Positions 32,788 to 43,860 of a stretch of DNA of 64,000 nt are shown here, piece after piece. This DNA is from Acanthamoeba sp. SK_2022b (lineage: Eukaryota > Discosea > Longamoebia > Acanthamoebidae): the NCBI GenBank assembly GCA_027943245.1, contig JANDJZ010000080.1:1-64000 (forward strand), in the 5' to 3' direction. Under the pieces are notes generated by a model. The model made no database searches, was not told the origin of the DNA, and was given only the letters and a program-made list of their open reading frames with translations. Each line of letters begins with the position of its first letter. Position 1 is the stretch's first letter. The position numbers and the translations under genes were made by a program.

Positions 32788-34606
32788 AAGACGGCGTACC
32801 ACTTCGGACAGGATGACGGGGAGAGGATCGAGGTCGAGGACGCGACAGAGACGAAGTGTGACAGGCGTGACGAGCAGGATGGTGGTCACATTGTCGAGAA
32901 ACATTGACGCCACCGCAGTGAAGCCACACTAAAAATAAAATATAAGGATTATTATAAAGAGCTTTCTCAGAGAAAGTAGAGATCAGGCACACACCAACAT
33001 GATGACGAGATGCCAAATGTTGCCCTTGGACAGCTTATAGGCCTGCACCGCAGACCACTGGACGAACGGAATAAACGTCGACCCGGTGGCCATTTTGCAG
33101 CGTTAGCACGCAGCAGCTCTTCTGGCAACCAAGAGGAGGCAACCACGACGAGGGGGAGTACCTCGAAGAAACCAGTGGTGGAGAAGATGCCGACGAGGAT
33201 CATCATGCCGAACAGCAGACCGATCGTGTCATAGTCGATCCATTCGATCACCTAGTATGCCAGCAGTTGTGCTGTAGCTTAGCGTATGGTTGAATCTAAT
33301 AAAATAAAAAAATAAATAAAAATAAAATAGCTTGGATAGGGGTTACCTCGTAGAGCGAGGGCCGCTCGATGACGGCGGAGAGGATGGCAAGGCCCCAGAA
33401 GGAGCCGATGAGCGCCGCCACGGTCCGGTGGACCCATTCGAAGATGATGAGCGAGTACACCATGACGAGCAGTAGAAAGCCGAACGCCACCTCGTAGCGC
33501 GCGACCCACGACAGCTGTAGGACGTCGAGCCTCAGGCCCAGGTTCTGCAGGGCGTTGGTCGTCACCACCACGCGGTACGTGTGGTATGTGTCCTTGTGCG
33601 TGTCGTTGAGGTAGAAGTAGGTGTAGTCCTCTTCGCTCTCGTCGGCGCGCGCAAAGAGCTCCCACGAGTCCAGGGCGCTCCACGACGCCGCACTGGCCCC
33701 GTCTTCTCGCCCGCACACAACCGCACATTAAGACAGGGGTGTGATGGCGCACGCTTGATCTGAAGTTCGGAGGTTACCGTGAGCGGTGGAGCCCTCGAGC
33801 GTGACGACGACGGAGGTGTTGGAGGGCCAGGACGTCCAAGACGACACGTTGCGCGTCTCCTGTATGGCGAGGTTCACTCGGACCGTGTCCAGCGGCTCGT
33901 CATCGTCCAGCAACCGATAGTAAGGCCACCGAGTTAAGGTCAAATTGCACCTCAAAAACAAATATCGCCAAACGATAAATACAATAACAACAAAAAGGCA
34001 GATTAAAAATGACAAAAAAAGGTTGCAATGCGAAGAGGGTGGGGAGGATATGATGGGCTGGGCCAGGGAGACGCCGGCAAGGCGAGTGGGTGGGCTGTCA
34101 TCGGGCGCGGCAACGGACATGAAGAGCGCCATGCTGGCAAAAAAGATAAGGGAGATGACGGCCACCCTTATGTGGAGCCAGGGCAGCCCAACGAAAAGGT
34201 CCTTCAGCCGAAGTAGTCCCTGCACGGCACGGCGCTTCTGCCGCCTAAAGTGGAAGCGAAAGTGGAAGCGAGTGGTGTGGTCGAGTAGGAACCAGTTCTC
34301 GTGGTGGACGCCCTCTGGTTTCTTGGCTCCCTTCCACTCTGTCCTCGCGAAGATGTGGGATTCGTGCTTGTAGCTCGTCTCGCCGTCGGACTCCTCATAA
34401 GATGAAGAATCGCCTTCAGATTCTGGGGAAGCGATTCGTTGGAAGTCGTTGCTGCGGCGATCGTTTATGTGCCCCACACGCCGTCTGTTCGATTCCTCCT
34501 CATCCTCAGTGAAACCACTCGGTCCGCTGCTCAAGTCTGCTGCTTCCTCAGTTCTTCCCGTGCTCTGTCGCTCTTCATCATCCGTGGCAAGAGGGTGCCC
34601 GCTCAT
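30622..34606 (-). CDS. P protein (OCA2)-like / ArsB-type anion transporter, His-rich loop
   Basis: A polytopic membrane transporter of the CitMHS/ArsB-NhaD superfamily, closest in layout to the melanosomal P protein. Signature blocks are [71 protein letters not shown] and [20 protein letters not shown]. An acidic cytoplasmic N-terminus precedes the first helix ([19 protein letters not shown]), then a lumenal region and about 11 further helices. The central loop contains [19 protein letters not shown] and a long Asp/Glu tract, absent from its paralog at 60045-63601; metal binding there is possible. At least 14 exons; intron places largely agree with the paralog. Substrate is unknown; the family moves anions or protons across endolysosomal membranes. 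TGA at 30622-30624. Confidence 0.88.
32691..32785. repeat. (CGACCA)n hexanucleotide repeat in intron
   Basis: About sixteen perfect copies of a CGACCA hexamer lie between transporter exons. The coding-strand read-through would give a Trp-Ser or poly-Val run, so it is intronic. Confidence 0.92.
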
Positions 34607-35123
34607 CTCACCCGCTCTTTATGTGTGTGCTCTCTCCCTTCTCTCTCGTGCCTTACCGGCAAAATCAATCCGAAACGAATTCCAGATTTAAATCTCCAAT
34701 CTGTGACTTATATCAGACCTGGGCGTGGATGCAGACCGCTGACCGACCTTGTGACGCAATAAAGCACCAGAAGAGTCGGCCGACGAGGACGAGAGCACCA
34801 AGCCCGCAAGAGACACTAAGTTATTAATTAGAAAAGGCTGTGGAAAAGGTGCAAGGCACGCAAGGAACGCTAGGCCCCACCCAAAACGTTTCGGTGGCAC
34901 TCGTGGGTTGGTGGACAGGAGGTAAAGCTGCAGAAGGCGAATCGTGACTCATGCGCCATGCCATTTGGGTTCATAGGGAATCAATAACAAGTTGCTGATA
35001 ATGTAGTGGGCAATGGTTGATTTATTTTTGAGTTCCTTTTTTCTGGCTGTTTTTCCCCTTTCATTGCCGTGTTTCCTGTCTTGGGTGTTTTATCTTGAAA
35101 CAGAAGGAAAACAAAGCACATCG
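34607..35123. promoter_or_regulatory. Divergent intergenic region (transporter / enoyl-CoA hydratase)
   Basis: 517 bp between two start codons facing away from each other. It must contain both promoters. The right half is AT-rich (GATTTATTTTTGAG near 35017). No other feature was recognised. Confidence 0.4.
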
Positions 35124-36241
35124 ATGGGGTACCACGAGCTGCGGGTTGAGGTGAGCAACCACAGGGGCACCATTATTCTGAACCGTCCCGCAAGGGGCAA
35201 CTCCATCACGCTCACCATGTCTGCCGAGATCAAGCATGCTCTCGCCCAGTAAGCCCCCCAAACAACGCTTGCTGAGGTCGTGGCAGTGGTAACGGTTGCT
35301 CTCAGGCTTGAGTCAGACAAGGAGGTGAGAGTTATTGTGGTGACGGGTAGCGGGCGCTACTTCTGCACAGGCATGGACCTCGGAGGCGGCAACCAAGCCG
35401 ACATGTCCCAACAGCTGGAACAGGGCACCGGGCCTGCTGGCGCCATCGACCTCTACGAGCGCTTCCGCAACTGCACAAAGCCTCTCATTGCACGCATCAA
35501 CGGACCTGCCCTTGGTGGCGGCTGGTACCTACGCCGTGATGGAAAATAAGTTGGTGATAGATGTACCTCCGCCTGCAGTCGCTGAACGATAGGGCGCATG
35601 CGAATTCAAAACAGGGGGCTCGTGTTCACTGCCGATGTGCGCGTGGCGACTGTGGACACCTGGTTTTGGTTTGCTGAAGTGAAGCGAGGGCTGGTGCCGG
35701 CGATCATCTCAGCCTACATCGTACCGCAGATTGGTTCCGTCATCATGCTCGCTTCGCTTGTGGTGTTCTCGTTTTGTACTCACTGCCGGGGGGTGGTCGT
35801 ATTGTTGTCTGCTTCTGTTATCGTAGGAGCCTTTCGAGCAAAGGAGTACATGCTTACAGGAAAGAAGATAAGCGCTCAAAAGGCCTACGAACTGGGCTTC
35901 ATCTCAGCTGTGGTGGAGAACGAGCAGCAGCTGGACGCCAAGGTGAACGAGTACGTCGACGAGCTGCTTTCCAGCGCCCCTGAGGCGATGGGCGACATCA
36001 AGCAGCTTGTCAACTACGTTTCATCGCACACGCACGAGAACAACCTAAAGGAGGTATCATATTCCGCCACTCCACCGCTCACTGCAACTCACAATTCGCG
36101 TCGCTGGTGGTTCGCCAGGTGGAGAAGGTGTTCGGAAAGATGGTGCACTCGTCCGAGGCGCTCTACGGCACGTCGTGCTTCGCCCAGAAGAAGAAACCCG
36201 ACTGGGCAGCCTTCCACAACAACAAGGAAGCAAAGCTGTGA
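35124..36241 (+). CDS. Enoyl-CoA hydratase/isomerase family protein, peroxisomal
   Basis: Crotonase-fold enzyme acting on acyl-CoA, probably in beta-oxidation. Exon 1 gives ELRVEVSNHRGTIILNRPAR; exon 2 gives VRVIVVTGSGRYFCTGMDLG and IARINGPALGGGW, with the two backbone-amide regions of the oxyanion hole (CTGMDLG and GPALGGG). The third exon has GLVFTADVRVATVDTWFWFA with EVKRGLVPAII, the fourth AKEYMLTGKKISAQKAYELG, and the last ends KKPDWAAFHNNKEAKL. The C-terminal AKL fits the type 1 peroxisomal signal. The Glu in EVKRGL is near the usual catalytic position, but hydratase versus isomerase activity cannot be decided. The start at 35124 gives a family-typical N-terminus. Confidence 0.85.
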
Positions 36242-36802
36242 CAAGATCACCCCCACGAGCTCGTTATGCTATCCATATGCGAAGCAATACACTATGCGCG
36301 CTAGCTCACTCACCCACGTTCCAGGTGCCGGTGGTGACAGTCCGCACCCAACAGAGGCAAGCATGGCTTCGACCCGGTCGAGACAGGTGAGGTCGTTCAC
36401 GCCGTGGTGGGCAGGTTATTGAGCCGGGAGGAACTTGGGCTTCTTCGGGGCTTCATACCAGCTGGTTTATACTGGAGGAGTGGTACTGCCAGTTCTTGGT
36501 GGTCTTTATCCAGCGAGAAACCCAGAGCGGACGCCGGCGCGGCCAGAGCCTTCTAGTTGGCGAGGTTATCACCTAAGATAACACGTAGATGCGGTTGTTG
36601 TAGGAGCCCACCGTCACTTGGCGCCATCAGAAGGCGACGGGCAGCGGAGTCCACCCAACAACCTTGGACACCACACGCAAGGGCTGCCGTTTAAACCAAT
36701 CTTTTCAGAGATAATCGGACACAAGAGAAAAGATAGAGCTTAATTTCATTTATTAATTCCAAGTTCGCGTAACGTGTTAAACCACCTTTTTCCACACTGC
36801 GA
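36242..36802. other. Intergenic with a possible minus-strand gene fragment
   Basis: On the minus strand between about 36690 and 36423 short protein-like segments appear in different frames (RQPLRVVSKVVGWTPLPVAF, TVGSYNNRIYVLS, and WYEAPKKPKFLPAQ followed by a stop at about 36419). They are separated by stops, or by introns too short to be convincing. It could be the 3' exon remnant of a decayed gene. No domain was recognised. The last 100 bp, AT-rich, precede the lectin-like gene. Confidence 0.25.
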
Positions 36803-38401
36803 ATGGAAGCAGACGGGACACCGCACTGGACCTGTGTTCGTTTGGTGGGGGATGCAGTCCACGGGTCAGTCCACCCGATGCCTTTCATCAGGGCGCTCCA
36901 ACCGTGGCAACTCTTTGCAGGGTGGGCCGACCCAGGCAACACCATTCCTCGTCTGGCGCACTCGCTTGACGAAGCCTATTTCCTCTCGCAGGCGAGCCAC
37001 CCACGCTACGCTTTTGTCTCCAACACCGACGTTGTCTTCTTTATGGTGGGACCGCCCAACGACTCCCTCTCCGCCGTAAACCTGGAGGTGAAGTGGGGCA
37101 AGACGGCCTCTTTCTGGGTGGTCACATTTGGCCAAAAGGGACTGTACGTTAGCCAGACAGCTGCGGTCACGACTACCCCAAGCGATGGACGTTCGGCCGA
37201 AGAGGGCTGGTGGCACAGAATCGCCGTTCCGCTTGCAAAGTCGGGCGCCGTTCCGCCGAAATGGGGCTACCGGGGCCCGTGGACGCCGATCGAGGTGCAC
37301 ACCACGCTGTCCTATCCACCCGCGGCGGGTCTGAAGCAGCGACTTGAACACCATCACCACAGCCGTGTGCCGCCGGCACGGTTCTGGAAGGCTCAACGCG
37401 GATACGCCAGCATCGCTCCCAAGGCTTTGGGCGTGCAATCCCAGACCGCCATCGCCTATCAATTTGCCGTCCGCGCTGTCCTGCGCGACAGCGGTTGGAG
37501 CGCAGCGCTTGCCGCAGGGCATCCGGGAGCCTACGTGAAGCTTATGGGATTCGAGACCAACAACCCCCTACACGACGACTTTAGCCAAAGCGGTGCTCAC
37601 TTCCACATCGCCGCTCGTGGTGGTGATGTGGAACAGACGACGCCACACATCTATCTCGCACCCAACGGCGGGTTCACGCAGGAGATGTGCGGGCAAGGCT
37701 GGGCGCTCGGCAAGGTGTTTGGTGTCTTCGTGCGCGCTGACGGCTCTGCTCTCGACATCGGCCCGCTCGCAAAGATTCAACATTCCCAGACGGGCATGTA
37801 TCTCCACGTGCGCCAGACCAAGTGCGAGAACAGGGACCCGGTGGTGGCTTGGTACAATGGGAAGGACGCCGGGAGCAGTTGGATGGTGCTTCACGATGAC
37901 CCCGAAACGATCCGCCTGTGTAGCACTCGGTCCTGGAAGTTCCTTCACGTACTTCAGACCAGACAAGGCGATGGCTGCGAAGTGGTGCAGTGGGCCAATG
38001 ACGCTGACGACGGCAACAAGTGGACGGCAACCGGTGACGGCCTGCTCAGCCAGCGCAGTAACAGGTACCTGGCCCTGCCTACCGCTCAAGAGGTCGGCAA
38101 CAGGACCCCGACGGTGCAGGCTGCCCAAGCCGACGTGTGGACCCTACAATCCATGAACCCAGCTGGCTTGGAGTATCGCCTCGGTCTGTCCTACACTCTA
38201 GCGTTGACGTGTGCGCACCCGGATGAGGCGACTGTGCGCGTCCTGCGCAACAGCCGCTACTGGACAAGCATTACTACTCGCGATGACTCCGAGAAGGGCC
38301 TGCTTACGGTCAAGGAAGAAGGAATCCCCACAGCCACCCTCTACCGGTACCATCCGATTACGGGAGAACTCATTGAGCAGAAGAATGCGCCTACTGCTTA
38401 A
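36803..38401 (+). CDS. Intronless protein with beta-trefoil (RICIN-like) carbohydrate-binding domain
   Basis: A single 532-residue open frame without introns. The first part (residues 1 to about 330) is unassigned; it contains HHHHSRVPPARFW and GAHFHIAARGGDVEQTTPH. The following 150 residues repeat a beta-trefoil pattern: KIQHSQTGMYLHVRQTKCEN with VVAWYNGKDAGSSWMV; RSWKFLHVLQTRQGDGCEVV with QWANDADDGNKW; and RSNRYLALPTAQEVGN with VWTLQSM. The QW-type ends of these repeats suggest sugar binding. There is no signal peptide at the chosen start. In an intron-rich genome an intact intronless frame suggests recent horizontal origin or retroposition. The stop at 38399-38401 is only 48 bp from a copia LTR. 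Confidence 0.7.
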   Translation: MEADGTPHWTCVRLVGDAVHGSVHPMPFIRALQPWQLFAGWADPGNTIPRLAHSLDEAYFLSQASHPRYAFVSNTDVVFFMVGPPNDSLSAVNLEVKWGKTASFWVVTFGQKGLYVSQTAAVTTTPSDGRSAEEGWWHRIAVPLAKSGAVPPKWGYRGPWTPIEVHTTLSYPPAAGLKQRLEHHHHSRVPPARFWKAQRGYASIAPKALGVQSQTAIAYQFAVRAVLRDSGWSAALAAGHPGAYVKLMGFETNNPLHDDFSQSGAHFHIAARGGDVEQTTPHIYLAPNGGFTQEMCGQGWALGKVFGVFVRADGSALDIGPLAKIQHSQTGMYLHVRQTKCENRDPVVAWYNGKDAGSSWMVLHDDPETIRLCSTRSWKFLHVLQTRQGDGCEVVQWANDADDGNKWTATGDGLLSQRSNRYLALPTAQEVGNRTPTVQAAQADVWTLQSMNPAGLEYRLGLSYTLALTCAHPDEATVRVLRNSRYWTSITTRDDSEKGLLTVKEEGIPTATLYRYHPITGELIEQKNAPTA

Positions 38402-38449
38402 GCCCAGTTGCATTTGTTAGGTCACTCTTCAGCACCGTACTGTGGGTCT

Positions 38450-38704
38450 TGTTGGACCAAGTAAAAAGCATCACGGAAATTGAGGCAGAGTAGTATTGCC
38501 AACCAGGACCATGACACGGTCAAGCTTTCAATTGGGTTAGAAGTGTTGGAAGGTCGAGAGAGAGAGGAAGAAAGGCTGAGAAGCCGAGAGACGTGGTCGA
38601 AGTAGAGGAAAGAAGAAGATGATGTATTTAGGAGTTTTGACGAGTATAAAGACAAGGAGAATAAGAAAGGAATAGGAATACTTGAGATTATAGGTATTCC
38701 AACA
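38450..38704 (-). mobile_element. 3' LTR of a copia element, with polypurine tract
   Basis: On the minus strand this 255 bp segment starts TGTTGGAATACC and ends GGTCCAACA, giving 7-bp terminal inverted repeats TGTTGGA/TCCAACA. The polypurine tract GGGAGGGAG (38705-38713, minus strand) directly precedes it, as expected for the 3' LTR of an element transcribed leftward. The RNase H fragment lies upstream on the same strand. Confidence 0.75.
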
Positions 38705-41510
38705 CTCCCTCCCAGAATCGAGAGTGACCGTATTAGACGCTTTGGATGGAGAGATTGAGTGCCTGCTTGTCACGTTTCAGCTTGGGTGTGGCGACGTGTT
38801 TCGTAAGGAAGTCAGCGAGGTTTTTGTTGGTCGGAATGTAGCTGACAGTGATGTTGTCCTGTTGGATGTGGTCGTAGATGAAGGCGTGTCAGATTGTGAC
38901 ATGCTTGAGTCTCTTAGGCCAGGCGAAGACTGGCTTGTGAACGAGGGTGATGGTTGATTGATTGTCGTTAAGGATTCTCGTTGGCTTGAGTAGCTTGAAA
39001 CCGAGCGCAGGCAGTAGACGTCGTAGGTAGAGCGCCTGTCGTGCAGCGTTGGTCACCGCAGCGAGTTCAGCCTTGGCAGTAGACAGTGCTACTGTCTTTT
39101 GTAGGCGGGACCACCACGCAACCGGTCCACCGGCCCACAGCACAATGTTGCCGGAGTAGGATTTCATGGTCAGTGGATCGGTGCCATAGCTGGCATCACA
39201 GTGAATGACTGGGTCGTGCCTGACCCCTCGGCTGTATCGTATCGTCTGCGCGCTGGTCCTGTTTAGGTACTGCAGCACATGTCTAGCTGCCTCGAAGTGG
39301 GTCAAAGGCGCAGATGAAGCGAGAGAGATATATGACGGCGTGAAGAATGTCTGGCCATGTGGCCAGGGCGATGTAGAGGAGCGCTCCGACTAAGCGACGA
39401 TACTTGAGATGACCATGCGCCGGCGAGGTGTTTTTGACAACGTGTAGGTTCATGCCTGCAGGAAGCAGGCACCTGAGGGGCTTGTGGTGAACGACGTCAA
39501 ATTCGTGGGCCAGATCAACTATCTTTTGTTGTTGGGATATGTTGAGCACCCCCTTCAAGACATCGTAGTTAACATTGATGCTGAGGATAGTGGTGACCGC
39601 ACCAAAATCCTTGATGTGGAATCGTTGTTGAAGTTTCTCTTTGATGGCGTCGACATTGCTGGGAAGACTGATGATGAGGAGATCGTTGATGTAGATGGAC
39701 AGGATGACTTGAGGCATCCCTTCAGCACTTGAGTTGATGAAGATTGTGTGTAACTCAGGGTTGTATGCGTTCTGGTCGCCTTCCGTCTTGTGGGGGTGGT
39801 TGTGGAGCGTGTAGAGGCATGGATCGGTGGAGGCAGTGTGGAAACTGATCTTGGTGAGGAAGGTGTTGAGGGTGCGGTTCCAGGTGAGAGGTGCCTGTTT
39901 TAGGCCATAGAGAGCCCTCTTTAGGAGTAGCATGTGACGAGGGTGGCTGGTGTTGACAAAACCCTTGGGCTGAGTGATGTAGACCTCCTTGTGTAGCTTG
40001 GCCTGAAGAAACGTGTTGTTGATATCCATTGAGTGAGTGATGAAGCTGTTCATGATGGTGTACACCAGGAGCAGATGTAGATTTTTGAGCTTCATGACTG
40101 GTGTGTATGTGTTGTTGAGATCAACACCAGCCTTCTTCTGTGAGAATCCTTGTGCAACCCAGTGTGCCTTGTGGACTCTGGCAGCCTTGAGGTTGAATAT
40201 ATTGAGTGCTGACTGCCTTTTGGCTGGGTGGTAGGTTGATGAGCTTGAAGGTGTTGTTTTTGATGAGTGCATGGATCTCGTCTTGCATGGCTGCCAGCCA
40301 TAGGTCCTTGGTGTTGGACTTGAGAACCTCTTTGAATGTACAGGGAATGAGCGTAGTGTTCTGTGCTGGCTTGAGCTCATGCGCCATGTGTTGGAGTTGC
40401 AGCATTGTGTGTGTCTTGTGTGAGGCTTGCGTGCCAAGAATGGATGTGATGAGGTTGAGAGTAGCCTGGTAGGATGGTCCTGGTGCGCCCTGGGGAGGCT
40501 GGGCGTTGGTGAAGTGTGTGGGTTGTTGTACGTTGCGCCTGGACTGTGTGTGTGCGACTGTTGGACCACTGTGTTTTGCACTGGCAGTGGTGGCCCTGTT
40601 GATCTGCTTGCTGTTGACAGTGGCCATGCCGTGGGACAACACAAGAATGCATGGTATGGCGACAGGCGTGGTTGGCGCCAAGTCGCTGGGGCCAACTGCG
40701 ATGGATGTGGCACTCAGGTTGCCTGATGTGTGTTGGGCATCTGTGGAAACGGTGTCTTCGCTGGAGGTGTTGTTGGTGGCATCTTTGTCTTGATCCCTGA
40801 CTGTCACCTCACCCAGTGAGCGCCCTGTGGGTGGTGAAACAGCTGCTTGGCCAGGTGCTGGCTCTGTGGTGCTGCTGGGCAGGGGCAGATTGTCATCATT
40901 GTAGAAGAGTGGAGTGTACAAGAGGCCTGCGTTGGCGGGGGTGGGTAGGCTGTCAGCCAATGGGTGGATGCTGTCCTCATTGAAGATGATGTTGCATGTG
41001 TCCACTGCCCTGTGCTGGCTGGTGATGAATATGTGGTAGGTGGAGGTTGAGTAGTCCACGGTTCCCAGCACTGCAAGAACGCTGACTAGCACTTGAATGC
41101 AGGCCCAGACCAAGCGTACCATGTCACCAGGCTTGAGGAGATAGGTTTCAGGTTTTCCAAGATCACGTCAAGCGGCCTGGAGGGCAACATCATTGTTCCT
41201 GTAGCAGTTGTTGATGGCGGTCCAGAGAGTGAGCAGACAGCCATCACTCATGCCAGAGATGTCCTCCAGTAGCTCAGGGGCTATGGTGCTGCATATGAAG
41301 ACGAACATCTTCCTGCGACCCTTGCAAATCTCCCAAGCAGACTTGAGACTATCAGCATCAGAAAATGGGGAGACGTACTTGCCAGCCTTCTTCACTGAAG
41401 AGCTTGAGGCAGCTGACTTAGACTTCTCCCCAGAGACTGAGTCTGATGTGAGAATGACGCTGTCGTTGATACCCAGGGAGCTGAACAGCTCTGAAGTGCT
41501 TGCAATGTCA
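38705..41510 (-). mobile_element. Decayed, internally deleted Ty1/copia retrotransposon
   Basis: Reading leftward: a gag fragment (WEICKGRRKMFVFICSTIAP, then LWTAINNCYRNND, 41500-41168) is followed almost at once by the C-terminal part of integrase and linker (from about 41140), then reverse transcriptase (MQDEIHALIKNNTFKLINLP, ALYGLKQAPLTWNRTLNTFL, LSIYINDLLI in place of YVDD; about 40370-39290), then RNase H (VIHCDASYGTDPLTMKSYSG, STAKAELAAVTNAARQALYL; 39305-38889). Gag C-terminus, protease and integrase core are missing. The pol frame is broken near 40230 and 39290. It is a non-autonomous relic. Confidence 0.85.
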
Positions 41511-41562
41511 TAGAGATCCTGTTGGCTGGCTCATTAGATGCAGTCGATTGTTTGCTCCAACA

Positions 41563-43860
41563 CGCCCCTCAATTGAATGTGACAGTATTGTCTTGTCTAA
41601 GCAGTTTGACCAGGTGCTGGAGTTTTGGTCTTGGAAGCGCCTTGGTGAGAAGGTCAGCCAGCATGTTCTCAGTCAGGCAGTAATGTAGATCAAGTCATCT
41701 GGATGAGAGTGCGTCATGAAGATGAGCTACCTTGACGTTGTAGTATTTCATTCGCCCATGGTAGGTTGTGAGTCTGTTCTTGAGAACAGTGAGTGCACTC
41801 TGATTGTTGCTGTAGATTTGAATTGTTGCTTTGTTGTTGTCCAGGTTGCATATATGCTTACAAAGGAAGAAACCTCCTCTATTATCAAAGAGAGGTCGAA
41901 AATGACTGGCTTTTTTTTGTGTGCTCATTTCAAGGAATGCTGCGCTATCTGGTGAATTAACCAGCTTTAGACCAAGTACCAATTGTAAGTTCGTGTTTAC
42001 TAGATTTTAGGTAGGGTAATTGTTTTTATCAAAATGGATGAGGTAAAATTTCTTATTTTATTGAAGTAAAAGTCAATGGAGAGTGCAGAAAATGGAGAGC
42101 TGCATCTTTGGGCTGTGGTCATTGAACTGATGTGCATCAGGTCAATGCTCACCTTTTTGGTTTGTGATGAAAAAGGTAAGTGGTGAAAAAGTCACATCTG
42201 TGGATGTACAAATATACATGGGTTCACCTTGGGTCATGTACAGGCATTTTTGGGTTCATTAAAAAGTGACATTGGTACTTTTTTCTGAACACTCTGTTAT
42301 TTACAATGGCCTTACAAAACCAGCTGGTTTCTCTTCACACACCAAACCTCCTCCCCAACAACCCCCAACATCTGAATGACAACAGAGATGCCTACCCTGT
42401 ATGGACCACACTTCACCTGAAACTGTGAACTTCCAGGCTGCAAAATACTGTCTATGCATTGGTGTTTGCCCATGCAATCATTGCCAAGGGGTGGAGTAGC
42501 TGGCACATCAAAAATCAGACAGGACTGGACAGGAACGAATGGTAAAACGGACTTGCCTTGGGTCACCATAAAAATGCTTGCTATCTGGTCATGTACAAGC
42601 AAGTGATGTTGACGGTCTTCTTGGCATTTCTCTGCTCTACATTGTGTATTCACATGTGATGCTCTTTAGGACTACTTACGTGTACATGATGAAAAAACAA
42701 CTGAAAAATGGAAGATTTTGAGTTATGTGTGTGTGTTTCTCATTGTACTTGCCCAGATGGTGAATCAACATGACAACATAGAGGGTGTAATTGTGGGAAA
42801 GAAGGTGCATGAGCATTGTGTATGTGTACACATACACAATGGTATAGCAAGCATAAATGTCATGAAGACCTCCAACATCACACACATGACCAGATGGCAG
42901 GCATTTTTGTGGTGACAGAGGTGCATGAGCATTTCATACACATCTGCAATGGTATGGCAAGCATAAAACCCCAGAAGGCCATCAGCACCACATGCTCATA
43001 CAGGACCAGATGATGGCAGGATGTGGTGAAGAGGAGCTGCATGAACACTGCACATGTGGACGCTATGGTTGCAAGCAAGTGTGTGTGTGGTGAAGGAGGT
43101 GCACTGGCAAAACCTTGATGCCATGCCATCAATGAAGCAGCTCTCACCTGACAGTGCAGCATCAAGTGGGGAAGGAGACAAAGAAAGTGCAGAGTTGATT
43201 GAGTTCTGTGTGCAAGCAGCAGCAGCGTTTGAGTAGGCAGCTGTCATGTTTCTTGAAGGTGCCACGGACTGTCAATGTTGTATGTTTGTGATTTGCACCA
43301 TTCACCAGTAACCAGCCACCATGGTGGGCTGCTGCAGAATTCATGAAATGTTAATGCTCATCACTGAGTAAGGGATGGGGGCTGGATGACTGACCTTGTT
43401 GACTGCTTCTAACTACAACATCTTTACTGAAACCACCATTACTGCTGTGACCTCCACATGTCTAAAAACCAGCTAGTGCTTCATGACATCATCTACTGCC
43501 AACTCAATGCCCTTGCAGTCCAAAGTGATCACTTGTTGTTTGCATTGTAGCATGGGTTATCCTGGTTTTTAAAGTGCTTTCTCAACTACTGTCATGGCGA
43601 TCTCTCATTGCGTGTGGATGGTTAATGGCACCTTGAGCATGCTGCCTGTCCTTGTGGTGTGGAGGCACATTGTGCCACTGGTTGAAAGATGGTGCATCTG
43701 GTTGAGTGGATGATTGCTACACTGCCTGAGTTGGTGATGACTGCAGTCAATAGTAGATTGCTTGTGATTGTTGGTATGTACAGCACTCTTGGGAGTGTGA
43801 AGTTGGTGCTCTGTCCATCTTTGCCAATTTGAGTTGTCACCAAGAGTGTTGTTTTTCACA
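41563..43860 (-). mobile_element. Fragments of a second, more decayed copia element
   Basis: Leftward-reading fragments are: a protease/integrase junction (TLPRVLYIPTITSNLL, then GSVAIIHSTRCTIFQ; 43843-43622), and an RNase H end (IQIYSNNQSALTVLKNRL, GRMKYYNVKVAHLHD; 41982-41695) continuing into CLTENMLADLLTKALPRPKL and a purine tract TTGAGGGG at about 41570. An LTR start, TGTTGGAGCAAAC, follows at 41562. The 1.6 kb between these fragments is CpG-poor and unrecognisable apart from the repeats at 42.56-43.08 kb. Confidence 0.6.
42563..43080. repeat. Tandem and inverted repeat cluster inside the decayed element
   Basis: Three diverged direct copies of a unit of about 110 bp begin near 42795, 42911 and 43022; each contains a GTGCATGAGCATT-like start and a GGTATRGCAAGCATAAA-like middle. 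The segment 42563-42660 is an inverted, imperfect copy: GTCACCATAAAAATGCTTGC there matches the reverse complement of sequence at 42895-42920, and similarity extends for about 100 bp. Confidence 0.55.

Noticed and set aside
42563..43080. CRISPR-like array
   Set aside because: Units are long, diverged and lack unique spacers of constant length, and the genome is eukaryotic.
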